This document shows positions 32,392-40,765 of a stretch of DNA of 64,000 nt, piece by piece. Location: the NCBI GenBank assembly GCA_031548545.1, contig JAVBQY010000016.1, forward strand, positions 42,920 through 106,919. Direction: 5' to 3'. A model generated the notes under the pieces. It worked only from the letters and a program-made list of their open reading frames with translations. It had not been told where the DNA came from and made no database searches. Each line of letters starts with the position of its first letter. Position 1 is the stretch's first letter. The stretch comes from UBA932 sp031548545 (GTDB taxonomy: Bacteria; Bacteroidota; Bacteroidia; Bacteroidales; UBA932). The position numbers were made by a program, and so were the translations under genes.

Positions 32392-35028
32392 ATGCAATTA
32401 GCCGCCAAGTACAACCCTGCTGATGTTGAAGACAAATGGTATGCCTATTGGCTGAGAAACAAGATGTTTCACTCGGAACCAGACCATCGTGAACCCTATA
32501 CTATCGTGATCCCTCCACCCAATGTCACGGGCGTACTGCACATGGGACATATGCTGAACAACACCATACAGGACGTACTGGTACGTCGCGCCCGCATGCA
32601 GGGTAAAAATGCCTGTTGGGTGCCCGGTACCGACCATGCTTCTATAGCCACTGAAGCCAAAGTGGTCGCCAAACTGAAAGAAGAGGGCATCAATAAAACG
32701 GACCTCACCCGCGAAGAGTTTTTGAAACATGCCTGGGAGTGGAAAGAAAAGCATGGCGGCATTATTTTGGAACAGCTAAAAAAACTGGGCGCCTCCTGTG
32801 ACTGGGACCGCACCCGCTTTACGATGGACCCGGCACTAAGCCAGGCGGTAATTGACACCTTTGTCCATTTATACGAAAAGGGCCGGATCTACCGCGGCGT
32901 ACGCATGGTGAACTGGGACCCCCAGGGTAAAACGGCCGTGAGTGACGAAGAAGTGATACACAAAGAAGTCAACTCCAAACTCTACCATGTGCGCTATTAC
33001 CTGGCAGACGACAACGGAAAACCAAGCGATGAATTCCTGGTCATTGCCACTACCCGTCCGGAAACCATCATGGCCGACGTCGCCATCGCCGTAAACCCCA
33101 CTGACGAACGGCACTTCCGCCTGCACGGCAAGAAAGTATTGATTCCGCTGATCAATAAAGAAATTCCGGTAATCACCGACGACTATGTGGCCACCGATTT
33201 CGGCACAGGCTGCCTGAAAGTAACGCCGGCGCATGATATCAACGACTACGAAATCGGGCAACGCCACAAATTGCAGGTGATTGATATTTTGGATGACGAT
33301 GGCCGCCTCAACGCCAAGGCGCAGCTACTGGTAGGCGAAGACCGTTTTGAAGCACGCAAAAAGATAGCCAAACTGCTGGAAGAAGCCGGCCAGCTGGTAA
33401 AAACGGAAGAGTACAAGAGCCAGGTAGGCTTCTCGGAGCGTACCGATGCGGTAATTGAGCCGCGCCTCAGCATGCAGTGGTTCCTGAAAATGGAAGAACT
33501 GGCGAAGCCCGCGCTGGACTACGTACTGAATGATGAAGTAAAACTCATTCCCGATAAATTCATCAACACTTACCGCCACTGGATGGAGAATGTACGCGAC
33601 TGGTGTATATCCAGGCAACTGTGGTGGGGACAACGGATCCCGGCCTGGTACCTGCCGGGGGGTGAAATTGTGGTGGCCGTCGATGAAGCCGGCGCACTAA
33701 AAGCCGCCCGGGCCATTGATCCTCAACTCACACTGAATGATATCCGCCAGGATGAAGATGTGGTGGATACCTGGTTCTCCTCCTGGCTCTGGCCTATTAG
33801 TGTATTTGATCCGCAGGCCTGCGGGCGGCAGGGACACCAGCCCAATGCAGACCTGCAATACTACTACCCGACCAACGACCTGGTTACCGCCCCGGAGATT
33901 CTCTTCTTCTGGGTTGCCCGCATGATGATGGCCGGACACGAATTTATGGGTAAAGCGCCGTTCAGGAATGTATACCTGACGGGCATCGTGCGTGACAAGC
34001 TGGGCCGTAAGATGAGTAAATCACTCGGCAACTCGCCCGACCCGCTGAAACTGATTGCCGACTACGGAGCCGACGGTGTGCGTATGGGTATGCTCATGGC
34101 CTCTCCTGCCGGCAACGACCTGCCTTTTGATGAAAGCCTCTGCGAACAAGGCCGTAATTTCAACAATAAAATATGGAACGCCTTCCGTCTGGTACATGGA
34201 TGGGAAGTGGCCGACAAGCCCCAACCCAAAGAAGCGCAGGACGCCGTAGCCTGGTTCGAGGCTATTCTCAACAATACCATTGCCGAGCTGGACGACCTCT
34301 TCGGCAAGTACCGTTTATCGGAAGCCCTGACCGGCATATACATTCTCTTCTGGGTTGAATTCTCCTCATGGTACCTTGAGATGGTAAAACCCGGATTCGG
34401 ACAACCTATTGACAAGACCACCTACGACAAAACCATCGGATTCTTCGACCAACTATTGAAAATCATGCATCCGTTCATGCCTTTCATCACCGAAGAGCTG
34501 TGGCAACAGCTGGCCGAACGCAAGGAGGGTGAAAGTATAATGCTTCAAGCCTGGCCCGAAGCCGGAGCGTTGAACAACACCATTATCGAAGACTTCGACC
34601 ATATAAAAGCGATCATCGCCACCGTACGCGGCTTACGCCAAGACAAAGGCATATCACCCAAAGAAGCCATGCCGCTTTATATAAAAGACAGCCCACGCTT
34701 TCCTGAGATCGTTTGCAAAATGGCTAATATCTCCATCATTGAAACCGTAAACGAACAGCCCGAAGGCACTACGCCTTTCCGTTGTGACACCACAGAATAT
34801 TTCCTACGGCTCACGGTAGAAATCAATATAGAAGAAGAACTGGCCAAACTCAACACCGACCTGGAATATCAGCAGAAATTCCTGCGCTCCGTGCAAGGCA
34901 AGCTAAACAATGAAAAATTTGTACACAGCGCGCCGGCACAGGTCGTGGAACTTGAACGCAAGAAACAGTCCGATGCCGAAATCCGTATCAGGGCCATAGA
35001 AGAACAGATTGCCAACCTGAAAAAATAG
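32392..35028 (+). CDS. valS: Valyl-tRNA synthetase
   Basis: An 878-residue class I synthetase that charges tRNA-Val. The ATP-binding signatures are HMGH (50-53, in PNVTGVLHMGHML) and KMSKS (540-544). Between them lies the large editing domain that removes mischarged threonine (GTGCLKVTPAHDINDYE). The C-terminus is a charged coiled coil (about 815-878), the tRNA-binding arm found in valyl enzymes. Length is normal. The stop is two bases before the start of an outer-membrane DUF5020 gene, so the two are probably co-transcribed. Confidence 0.97.
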   Translation: MQLAAKYNPADVEDKWYAYWLRNKMFHSEPDHREPYTIVIPPPNVTGVLHMGHMLNNTIQDVLVRRARMQGKNACWVPGTDHASIATEAKVVAKLKEEGINKTDLTREEFLKHAWEWKEKHGGIILEQLKKLGASCDWDRTRFTMDPALSQAVIDTFVHLYEKGRIYRGVRMVNWDPQGKTAVSDEEVIHKEVNSKLYHVRYYLADDNGKPSDEFLVIATTRPETIMADVAIAVNPTDERHFRLHGKKVLIPLINKEIPVITDDYVATDFGTGCLKVTPAHDINDYEIGQRHKLQVIDILDDDGRLNAKAQLLVGEDRFEARKKIAKLLEEAGQLVKTEEYKSQVGFSERTDAVIEPRLSMQWFLKMEELAKPALDYVLNDEVKLIPDKFINTYRHWMENVRDWCISRQLWWGQRIPAWYLPGGEIVVAVDEAGALKAARAIDPQLTLNDIRQDEDVVDTWFSSWLWPISVFDPQACGRQGHQPNADLQYYYPTNDLVTAPEILFFWVARMMMAGHEFMGKAPFRNVYLTGIVRDKLGRKMSKSLGNSPDPLKLIADYGADGVRMGMLMASPAGNDLPFDESLCEQGRNFNNKIWNAFRLVHGWEVADKPQPKEAQDAVAWFEAILNNTIAELDDLFGKYRLSEALTGIYILFWVEFSSWYLEMVKPGFGQPIDKTTYDKTIGFFDQLLKIMHPFMPFITEELWQQLAERKEGESIMLQAWPEAGALNNTIIEDFDHIKAIIATVRGLRQDKGISPKEAMPLYIKDSPRFPEIVCKMANISIIETVNEQPEGTTPFRCDTTEYFLRLTVEINIEEELAKLNTDLEYQQKFLRSVQGKLNNEKFVHSAPAQVVELERKKQSDAEIRIRAIEEQIANLKK

Positions 35029-35030
35029 CG

Positions 35031-35735
35031 ATGAAAAAAATACTTACTATTATAGCGCTGCTATTCGTTAGCGGCGGAACGCTGTCGTATGCCCAGAACC
35101 TTCAGCTGCACTATGACCTGAGAAATTCATTATACGGATTGGGTGACCGGAACTTTCTGACTTCTACGGTAGAGATGTTTAAAGCAGACCGCTGGGGGGA
35201 TACGTTCTTCTTTGTTGACCTGGACTATAATGGAGACAAAGGCATAGGCACCGCCTATTGGGAAATCGCCCGTAACCTGAAATTCTGGCAAGCGCCCGTC
35301 GCTATCCACCTGGAATATAACGGCGGCTTGACCTATGACTATGTTTTCGGTAATGCGTTCTTAGTCGGCGCCGCCTATGCATGGGACAGTCCGACATTCG
35401 ACGAAGGTTTTTCCGTATCGCTGAACTACAAGTATATCCAAAAGACGATGGACGATCAGCCGCATAGTTTCCAGCTTACCGCCGTATGGTACCTTAATTT
35501 TGTCGATGGACTTCTTTCTTTCACCGGCTTTGCCGACTTCTGGAAAGAAACCACGGCTACCGGCAGCTACATCTTCCTGGCAGAACCTCAATTCTGGGTT
35601 AACTTCAATAAAATCAAAGGAATCCCCTCCGACTTCAACCTGAGTTTAGGTACTGAAGTAGAGCTCAACACCAATTTTGTGGGCAAGGAAGGCTTTTACG
35701 CCATCCCTACCATCGGCGCCAAATGGACCTTTTAA
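35031..35735 (+). CDS. DUF5020 outer-membrane beta-barrel protein
   Basis: A 234-residue protein with a signal peptide (MKKILTIIALLFVSGGTLSYAQ) and a body of amphipathic strands ending in an aromatic residue (GAKWTF), as outer-membrane barrels do. It resembles the Bacteroidota family DUF5020, distantly like the Tsx nucleoside channel (RWGDTFFFVDLDY, YDYVFGNAFLVGAAYAW). A nucleoside or small-solute channel role is possible but unproven. It is encoded two bases after valS, with a long inverted repeat downstream. Confidence 0.7.
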   Translation: MKKILTIIALLFVSGGTLSYAQNLQLHYDLRNSLYGLGDRNFLTSTVEMFKADRWGDTFFFVDLDYNGDKGIGTAYWEIARNLKFWQAPVAIHLEYNGGLTYDYVFGNAFLVGAAYAWDSPTFDEGFSVSLNYKYIQKTMDDQPHSFQLTAVWYLNFVDGLLSFTGFADFWKETTATGSYIFLAEPQFWVNFNKIKGIPSDFNLSLGTEVELNTNFVGKEGFYAIPTIGAKWTF

Positions 35736-35741
35736 GTAGTT

Positions 35742-35810
35742 AATAATGAATAGTGAATAGTGAATAATTTAATGAATTAAAATATTATTCACTATTCACT
35801 ATTCATTATT
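35742..35810. repeat. 27-bp perfect inverted repeat upstream of rpsU
   Basis: Positions 35742-35768 are the exact reverse complement of 35784-35810, around a 15-base loop. Within each arm the heptamer GAATAGT is repeated in tandem. It lies between the DUF5020 stop and the rpsU -7 box; the right arm covers the place where the -33 element would be. It could end transcription of the valS unit, block or shape rpsU transcription, or be a remnant of a small mobile repeat. Confidence 0.95.
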
Positions 35811-35823
35811 CATTATTTTTTAG

Positions 35824-35831
35824 TACCTTTG
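35824..35831 (+). promoter_or_regulatory. -7 box (TACCTTTG) for rpsU
   Basis: TACCTTTG followed by CGG matches the consensus and lies 29 bases before the rpsU ATG. The -33 region is taken up by the right arm of the inverted repeat and has no TTG. Confidence 0.6.
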
Positions 35832-35842
35832 CGGCCCTAATA

Positions 35843-35852
35843 AAAGGAGGTG
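35843..35852 (+). promoter_or_regulatory. Full-length Shine-Dalgarno sequence of rpsU
   Basis: AAAGGAGGTG is fully complementary to the CACCTCCTTT end of 16S rRNA and sits eight bases before the ATG. Strong Shine-Dalgarno sequences are rare in Bacteroidota, where ribosomes hide the anti-Shine-Dalgarno with the help of bS21; rpsU encodes bS21 and is a known exception in the phylum. Confidence 0.9.
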
Positions 35853-35860
35853 GTTGCATT

Positions 35861-36058
35861 ATGATTATAGTACCCGTAAAAGAAGGCGAAAACATTGAAC
35901 GCGCATTAAAGAAATTTAAACGTAAATTCGAAAAAACCGGCGCCGTACGCGAATTGCGTGCCCGCAAGACTTTCGTAAAGAAATCGGTTGTTCGCCGCGA
36001 CGAAGTTAAAAAGGCTATCTACCGCCAACAAATGCAGTTGCAAGAAGAATCTTTATAA
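35861..36058 (+). CDS. rpsU: Ribosomal protein bS21
   Basis: A 65-residue basic protein with the bS21 pattern: VKEGENIERALKKFKRKFEKTG followed by RARKTFVKKSVVRRDEVKKAIYRQQ. It binds the 3' end of 16S rRNA on the small subunit. In Bacteroidota bS21 helps sequester the anti-Shine-Dalgarno sequence, and loss of bS21 lets ribosomes translate rpsU itself better. The gene has a complete Shine-Dalgarno sequence and is closed by its own terminator. The following xerC and hpf genes keep the order often seen in this phylum. Confidence 0.96.
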   Translation: MIIVPVKEGENIERALKKFKRKFEKTGAVRELRARKTFVKKSVVRRDEVKKAIYRQQMQLQEESL

Positions 36059-36076
36059 TAATTATAAAGTTCAGAT

Positions 36077-36111
36077 AAAAGCAGGAAGAAAAACACTTCC
36101 TGCTTTTTTTG
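36077..36111 (+). terminator. Terminator after rpsU
   Basis: AAAAGCAGGAAG pairs perfectly with CTTCCTGCTTTT around a seven-base loop and runs into seven Ts. It separates rpsU from xerC. Confidence 0.93.
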
Positions 36112-36169
36112 TTTATCCCAAAAAAAATAGTTATTTTTAAACTGTCTTTACCTTTAATCTACTAATCCC

Positions 36170-37045
36170 GTGTTTGCCGCCTACATCAACTACCTGCAAG
36201 CCGAAAAGCACTACTCCCCCCGCACGGTGGAGTCCTACACGCGCTGTCTGCGACAATTCTTCGATCATGCCGGCATTGCGGATCCGGACACTGCTGCGGG
36301 CACGGTCAGCGCCGCCGATGTGCGCGGCTGGTTGGCCGACATGTTGAAAGACGGGCAGAGCGCCCGTACGGCCAACCTCAAAATCAGCGCTCTGAATAGT
36401 TATTTCAAATACCTGCTCCGCGAACAGCTGATTACGGCCAATCCACTGCAAAAAGTACCCCGCCCAAAGACGGATAAACCCCTGCCCGCATTTTTCGAAG
36501 CCGGCAGCCTGAATAAGGCCCTGGACCACCCTGCCGATGAGCTTGACCTCAATGACCGGCGCAACCATCTGATCGTAGAACTGCTATATGTAACCGGTAT
36601 ACGCCGGGCAGAGTTAACCGGACTGAAAATCAACCGGGTATTTCTCCCCGAAAAGGTCATCCGGGTATTGGGGAAAGGCGATAAGGAACGCGAAATACCC
36701 ATTTCCGGCAGTATGGCACAGAAATTGCAGGAATATATACAATTACTATGTCAAACATTTCCTATGGCAGACCATCTGTTTTTAACCGACAAAGGACAAC
36801 CACTCTACCCTGCTGCAGTCAACAATATTGTAGGCAAAATGCTCTCGGGCCATGGAATCAACGGCAAAAAAAATCCGCACACGCTGCGGCATTCACTGGC
36901 CACCCATTTATTGAACAATGGCGCCGACCTTAACAGTATAAAAGAAGTGCTGGGCCATGCCAATCTGGCGGCAACCCAGGTCTACACCCATAACTCTTTC
37001 GAACAACTCAAAAAAGTATATAAAAAAGCGCATCCCAGAAAGTGA
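36170..37045 (+). CDS. xerC: Tyrosine recombinase XerC/XerD-type
   Basis: A 291-residue tyrosine recombinase starting at GTG. The N-terminal SAM-like core-binding domain covers about 1-90. The catalytic residues are all present: R145 (TGIRRAEL), a lysine near 169 (GKGDKERE), H237/R240 in HTLRHSLATHLL, H263 in LGHANL and the nucleophile Y272. Length and position between rpsU and hpf indicate the chromosomal Xer protein that resolves chromosome dimers at dif, rather than a mobile-element integrase. Whether it is the XerC or XerD partner cannot be settled here. Confidence 0.85.
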   Translation: MFAAYINYLQAEKHYSPRTVESYTRCLRQFFDHAGIADPDTAAGTVSAADVRGWLADMLKDGQSARTANLKISALNSYFKYLLREQLITANPLQKVPRPKTDKPLPAFFEAGSLNKALDHPADELDLNDRRNHLIVELLYVTGIRRAELTGLKINRVFLPEKVIRVLGKGDKEREIPISGSMAQKLQEYIQLLCQTFPMADHLFLTDKGQPLYPAAVNNIVGKMLSGHGINGKKNPHTLRHSLATHLLNNGADLNSIKEVLGHANLAATQVYTHNSFEQLKKVYKKAHPRK

Positions 37046-37046
37046 A

Positions 37047-37068
37047 AAGTTACTACTCTTAGTAACTT
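37047..37068 (+). other. Hairpin between xerC and hpf
   Basis: AAGTTACTA and TAGTAACTT form a perfect nine-base stem with a CTCT loop, two bases after the xerC stop. No T-tract follows, so it may slow or partly end transcription or protect an mRNA end before hpf. Confidence 0.55.
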
Positions 37069-37104
37069 GGTCTCTTATAATATTAACTATTAAAATTAAG
37101 TACC

Positions 37105-37398
37105 ATGGACATTCGTATTCAATCTGTAAAATTTGATGCTGATGTGAAGTTAACAGACTTCATTAACAAGAAGGTAGGAAAATTGGATCGTTTCTTCGAC
37201 GAAGGTATCACAGGAGCCGATGTAACATTGAGCCTGACTCCTGACCATGACAACAAAAAAGCCAGTGTCCAGCTTGAAGTGCCCGGACACGATTTACGCG
37301 TCGAACGCCATGCCTCAAGTTTTGAAACTGCGATCAACGATTGTGTTGACGTATTAAAAACACAAATTACAAAAATGAAAGGCAAGATGAACGAATAG
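37105..37398 (+). CDS. hpf: Ribosome hibernation promoting factor, short form
   Basis: A 97-residue HPF/RaiA-family protein (MDIRIQSVKFDADVKLTDFINKKVGKLDRFF, then a basic strand VERHASSFETAINDCVDVLKTQITK). It binds in the mRNA channel of the small subunit and inactivates ribosomes when growth stops. Only the N-terminal domain is present; there is no C-terminal dimerisation domain, so any hundred-S formation would need another factor. It follows rpsU and xerC, and converges on dnaJ with one base between the stops. Confidence 0.9.
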   Translation: MDIRIQSVKFDADVKLTDFINKKVGKLDRFFDEGITGADVTLSLTPDHDNKKASVQLEVPGHDLRVERHASSFETAINDCVDVLKTQITKMKGKMNE

Positions 37399-37399
37399 A

Positions 37400-38566
37400 T
37401 TATTGTTCAAACATCTTGCGCATACGCTCAAAAAAGTTTTTATCGGCGCTGGTGGGTTTCGGTTTGAAATTTTCACCGGCGCCTAATTTTTCGAGGGCTT
37501 TTTGCTCTTCCTTGTCTAATTTTTTAGGAATCCATACATTTACGTGCACCAGCAGGTCACCGACCGCACGGCTGTTCAATTCGGGCAAGCCTTTACTACG
37601 CAGGCGCAATACTTTTCCGGGCTGAGTACCGGCTTCCACCTTGATTTTGGCTTTGCCGTCCACGGTAGGCACTTCGGCCGTAGTTCCCAGGGCCGCCTCA
37701 CTGATTGTCACAAAAAGCGTATAGATAAGATCGTTGCCATCACGTTGCAGGTCTTCATCCGGTTCCTCTTCAATCACAACCAGCAGATCACCGTTAATAC
37801 CGCCACGGCGCGGAGCATTCCCTTTACCGGATACGCTCAACTGCATCCCCGACATTACACCGGCCGGTATGCGGAAGGTTACCTCCTCCTGTTTTTCCTG
37901 TACCCCATTGCCGTGACAAACAGTACAAGCCGTGGTAATGGTTTTACCCTCACCGCCGCACATAGTACAGGGCGCAGAGGTTTGCATCCGGCCCAGCATC
38001 GTATCCACCACCCGGGTAACCATACCTGAACCCTTACAGGTGGCGCAGGTCTGCATAGCCGTGCCGTCTTTAGCACCGGTTCCTTTACAAGCATCACAAG
38101 CGACCTGTTTTTTGATTTTTATTTTCTTTTCCACCCCTTCGGCGATTTCCTTCAGGGTCATCTTTACCCGGATACGGATATCGGAACCGCGCGACATCGG
38201 TTTACGGCCACCCCGGCCTCCGCCGAAGCCCGTGCTGAAGCCGCCCATGCCCATCCCGTCAAAAATATCTCCGAAATGAGAGAAAATATCATCCATTGAC
38301 CAGCCGCCGGCACTGGAATAACCACCCCCCTGGGCGCCGGCGCCCATACCGGCATGGCCAAAGCGATCGTAACGCGCCTTTTTGTCCGCATCACTCAACA
38401 CATCATAGGCCTCAGCCGCTTCCTTAAACATTTCCTCGGCTTCCTTGTTTCCCGGGTTCTTGTCCGGGTGATATTGGATCGCTTTCTTACGGTAGGCTTT
38501 CTTAATCTCTTCGGCACCGGCATTGCGGTCTACACCTAATATTTCGTAATAATCTCTTTTCGACAT
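37400..38566 (-). CDS. dnaJ: Chaperone DnaJ
   Basis: A 388-residue type I Hsp40: J domain with the HPD motif (YHPDKNPG), a Gly/Phe-rich stretch (about 75-130), the four zinc-finger repeats CDACKGTG, CATCKGSG, CTMCGGEG and CTVCHGNG, and the substrate-binding C-terminal domains. It stimulates DnaK ATPase and delivers clients. It lies four bases after grpE in one unit; dnaK is not in the window. Confidence 0.97.
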   Translation of the reverse strand: MSKRDYYEILGVDRNAGAEEIKKAYRKKAIQYHPDKNPGNKEAEEMFKEAAEAYDVLSDADKKARYDRFGHAGMGAGAQGGGYSSAGGWSMDDIFSHFGDIFDGMGMGGFSTGFGGGRGGRKPMSRGSDIRIRVKMTLKEIAEGVEKKIKIKKQVACDACKGTGAKDGTAMQTCATCKGSGMVTRVVDTMLGRMQTSAPCTMCGGEGKTITTACTVCHGNGVQEKQEEVTFRIPAGVMSGMQLSVSGKGNAPRRGGINGDLLVVIEEEPDEDLQRDGNDLIYTLFVTISEAALGTTAEVPTVDGKAKIKVEAGTQPGKVLRLRSKGLPELNSRAVGDLLVHVNVWIPKKLDKEEQKALEKLGAGENFKPKPTSADKNFFERMRKMFEQ

Positions 38567-38570
38567 ACAA

Positions 38571-39119
38571 TTATTCTCCTACTACTACTTTGGCAAAACG
38601 GATCACTTTGCCATTCAATGTATAACCATGCTGCAACACATCAATGACCTTACCTTTCAGCTCGGCGCTGGGGGCCGGAAATTTTGTTACCGCATCATGT
38701 TCGTCGGTATTCAGTTCCTTACCGGTAGCGTCAAACTGCTTCAAACCCTTACAATCCAAATATTTCACCAATTTATCCTGAATCAGCAGTACCCCTTCGC
38801 GGATAGCCGCCGCATCATCAGTGCCTTGCATAGCCTTCACCGCCCGTTCCATATCATCAAGTACGGGCAAAATGCCCCGGATCAGGTCCTCATTGGCGAG
38901 CGACATCAATTCAATCCGCTCTTTTACCGTACGTTTCTTATAATTCTCAAACTCTGCCACCAGCCGCAGGTACTTGTCCTCCACAACTGCCATTTTTTCC
39001 TCTAAAGTGGGGGTAGCAGGGCGCTCCGCCTCAGCAGCCGGCATAGCATCCACCTGTTCTTTCCCATCATTAACCTGCTGGCTGTCTTTTACTTCATCCA
39101 TATCTTTCACGTCGCTCAT
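38571..39119 (-). CDS. grpE: Nucleotide exchange factor GrpE
   Basis: A 182-residue protein with an acidic N-terminus, a long coiled coil (TPTLEEKMAVVEDKYLRLVAEFENYKKR) and a beta-wing ending VLQHGYTLNGKVIRFAKVVVGE. It releases ADP from DnaK. The frame stays open for 29 further codons upstream, but those would run through a TATATTTG promoter box, so I chose the ATG giving MSDVKDMDEV. It is first in a grpE-dnaJ unit. I found no CIRCE operator. Confidence 0.95.
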   Translation of the reverse strand: MSDVKDMDEVKDSQQVNDGKEQVDAMPAAEAERPATPTLEEKMAVVEDKYLRLVAEFENYKKRTVKERIELMSLANEDLIRGILPVLDDMERAVKAMQGTDDAAAIREGVLLIQDKLVKYLDCKGLKQFDATGKELNTDEHDAVTKFPAPSAELKGKVIDVLQHGYTLNGKVIRFAKVVVGE

Positions 39120-39138
39120 AATTACATGTTTTAATTCG

Positions 39139-39146
39139 CAAATATA
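39139..39146 (-). promoter_or_regulatory. -7 box (TATATTTG) for grpE-dnaJ
   Basis: TATATTTG on the minus strand lies 19 bases before the chosen grpE ATG. A TTTG lies 16 bases further upstream, a short spacer. It supports the shorter grpE start. Confidence 0.5.
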
Positions 39147-39206
39147 AGCACAAAAAACCTGCCAAAAGGAATTTATGCGACAAATTGACAGTTTAGCGCT
39201 CATCAC

Positions 39207-40712
39207 CTATTTCACTAATCCGTCAAAATCCGTTTCCAGCGGTTCATCCTTCATATAATCATATAAAGACAACTGGCGGATGGTGTAGTAATAATTCCAG
39301 TAATTGCGCAGGGCACCGACATAGTTTTGCTGCGCCCGGTCACGATCCAACTGTGCATTATTCATATCGGTGATGGTAATCTTATCAATCAAAAAACGAC
39401 GCTTGCTCACCTCATAACGTTTCTGGGCAATGGTATCGGACTTGGCCGCGATATGCAACTGAATGTCCTGCATATTAAAGCGGCGCACTTTCAACAAAAC
39501 ATCCTGCTCAAAATCGGCATAGGCCTGCTCCACCTGGTTCTTGACCACCGCCTGGCTGCTTTTGGCCATCTGTACGCGGCCACGGCCACGGCCCCAGTCC
39601 AGAATAGGCAACTCCAGGGATATACGTACATTTTCCATATCGTTAGGACTCTTATAGGCCCCGCCTATACTATTGGCCGTTTGGTCCAGCCCGAAGGTCA
39701 CATTCAGATCGGCTTTGAAGCCTGCATTGGATTTCTCTTCCGCCACCCGCTTTTCAGCCTCTATCAATTGCCGTTGATAGGCCAGCAGGTCCGGATTATT
39801 TTTCTTGGCCCAGATCAGCACCTTCTCCAGATCCAGCATCACCTTGGGCACTTCGGCCGGAATCAGAATTTCTATCGTCGTAAGCTCATTAAAACCAAGG
39901 AATGAACGCAACCTTTGCTGGGCGGTTTCCTTGGACAATTGGGCCTCGTTCAAAGTAGAACTGGCATTCATGAAATTCAACTCCGACTGCAGCAGGTCAT
40001 TCTCGCCTATTGTCCCCAGGTTATAACGGCCATGGGCTATTTTATACAAGGTATCATTATTAGCATAATTGAACTCCGCTATGGCCAGGTTCTGCATAGC
40101 CGCGGCATAATCGAAAAAATAGGTAATGGCTTTGATCGAGACCTCTTCCATCTGCCGCAGGTAGATCCGTTTGGCCTCCTCATATTTCAGGGGCTCAATC
40201 TTACGGTCCCACTTATAATTATTCAGTCCGAAGATCGATTGGTAAAAATTGATACTGACAGGCGTCGACAAAAAATCACGCGAAACATGATTTCCGAAAT
40301 TATCCTTGAATTTATCATACATCTCAAGGGACGAATAAAGGGAGATCCTACCGCCGGTCGGTAAATTCTGTGTCAGAGAGAGCGTACCGGAAATCCGGTT
40401 GGAAAAGTCCGACAAATATTCTTTCGTTATGTTGCCCGTAGAATCTTTCACCGACAGCTCTACCAATTGCTTGGTAAAATTGGGCAAGGCGCCGGTAAGC
40501 GTCAGGCCGGGAAGATAATTGGCCCGGTATGAACGGTATTGCCAGTAACTGGACAGAAAGGTGTTCCGGGTACGGATAGCTTCGAGCGACTGATCCTGCG
40601 CCAGCAATATAGTCTCGTCCAGTGTCAGCGTATAATCAAACTGCTGCCGCTCCTGCCCCCAGGCACAAACAACAAACAGTAAAGCGCAAACAAATGTTGT
40701 GATTTTCTTCAT
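39207..40712 (-). CDS. TolC-family outer-membrane efflux protein
   Basis: A 501-residue protein with a signal peptide (MKKITTFVCALLFVVCAWGQ) and the long helical repeat structure of the TolC family: two halves with extended coiled coils (KVAEEKSNAGFKADLNVTFGL, SQAVVKNQVEQAYADFEQDV) and short barrel strands. It forms the outer-membrane exit duct of tripartite exporters. It is the last gene of the adaptor-permease-TolC operon, 53 bases after the permease. Substrate unknown. Confidence 0.88.
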   Translation of the reverse strand: MKKITTFVCALLFVVCAWGQERQQFDYTLTLDETILLAQDQSLEAIRTRNTFLSSYWQYRSYRANYLPGLTLTGALPNFTKQLVELSVKDSTGNITKEYLSDFSNRISGTLSLTQNLPTGGRISLYSSLEMYDKFKDNFGNHVSRDFLSTPVSINFYQSIFGLNNYKWDRKIEPLKYEEAKRIYLRQMEEVSIKAITYFFDYAAAMQNLAIAEFNYANNDTLYKIAHGRYNLGTIGENDLLQSELNFMNASSTLNEAQLSKETAQQRLRSFLGFNELTTIEILIPAEVPKVMLDLEKVLIWAKKNNPDLLAYQRQLIEAEKRVAEEKSNAGFKADLNVTFGLDQTANSIGGAYKSPNDMENVRISLELPILDWGRGRGRVQMAKSSQAVVKNQVEQAYADFEQDVLLKVRRFNMQDIQLHIAAKSDTIAQKRYEVSKRRFLIDKITITDMNNAQLDRDRAQQNYVGALRNYWNYYYTIRQLSLYDYMKDEPLETDFDGLVK

Positions 40713-40765
40713 ATCCCATTTTTTTATCTTTCCCTTCCCCTCTTAGTCTCTTAATCTCTTAGTTA

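Noticed and set aside
36170..37045. Xer recombinase as a phage or transposon integrase
   Set aside because: Length, motifs and its place between rpsU and hpf fit the chromosomal Xer protein; no mobile-element genes are nearby.
39120..39206. 29-codon upstream extension of grpE
   Set aside because: It runs through a TATATTTG promoter box and encodes a Cys/Trp-rich stretch foreign to GrpE.
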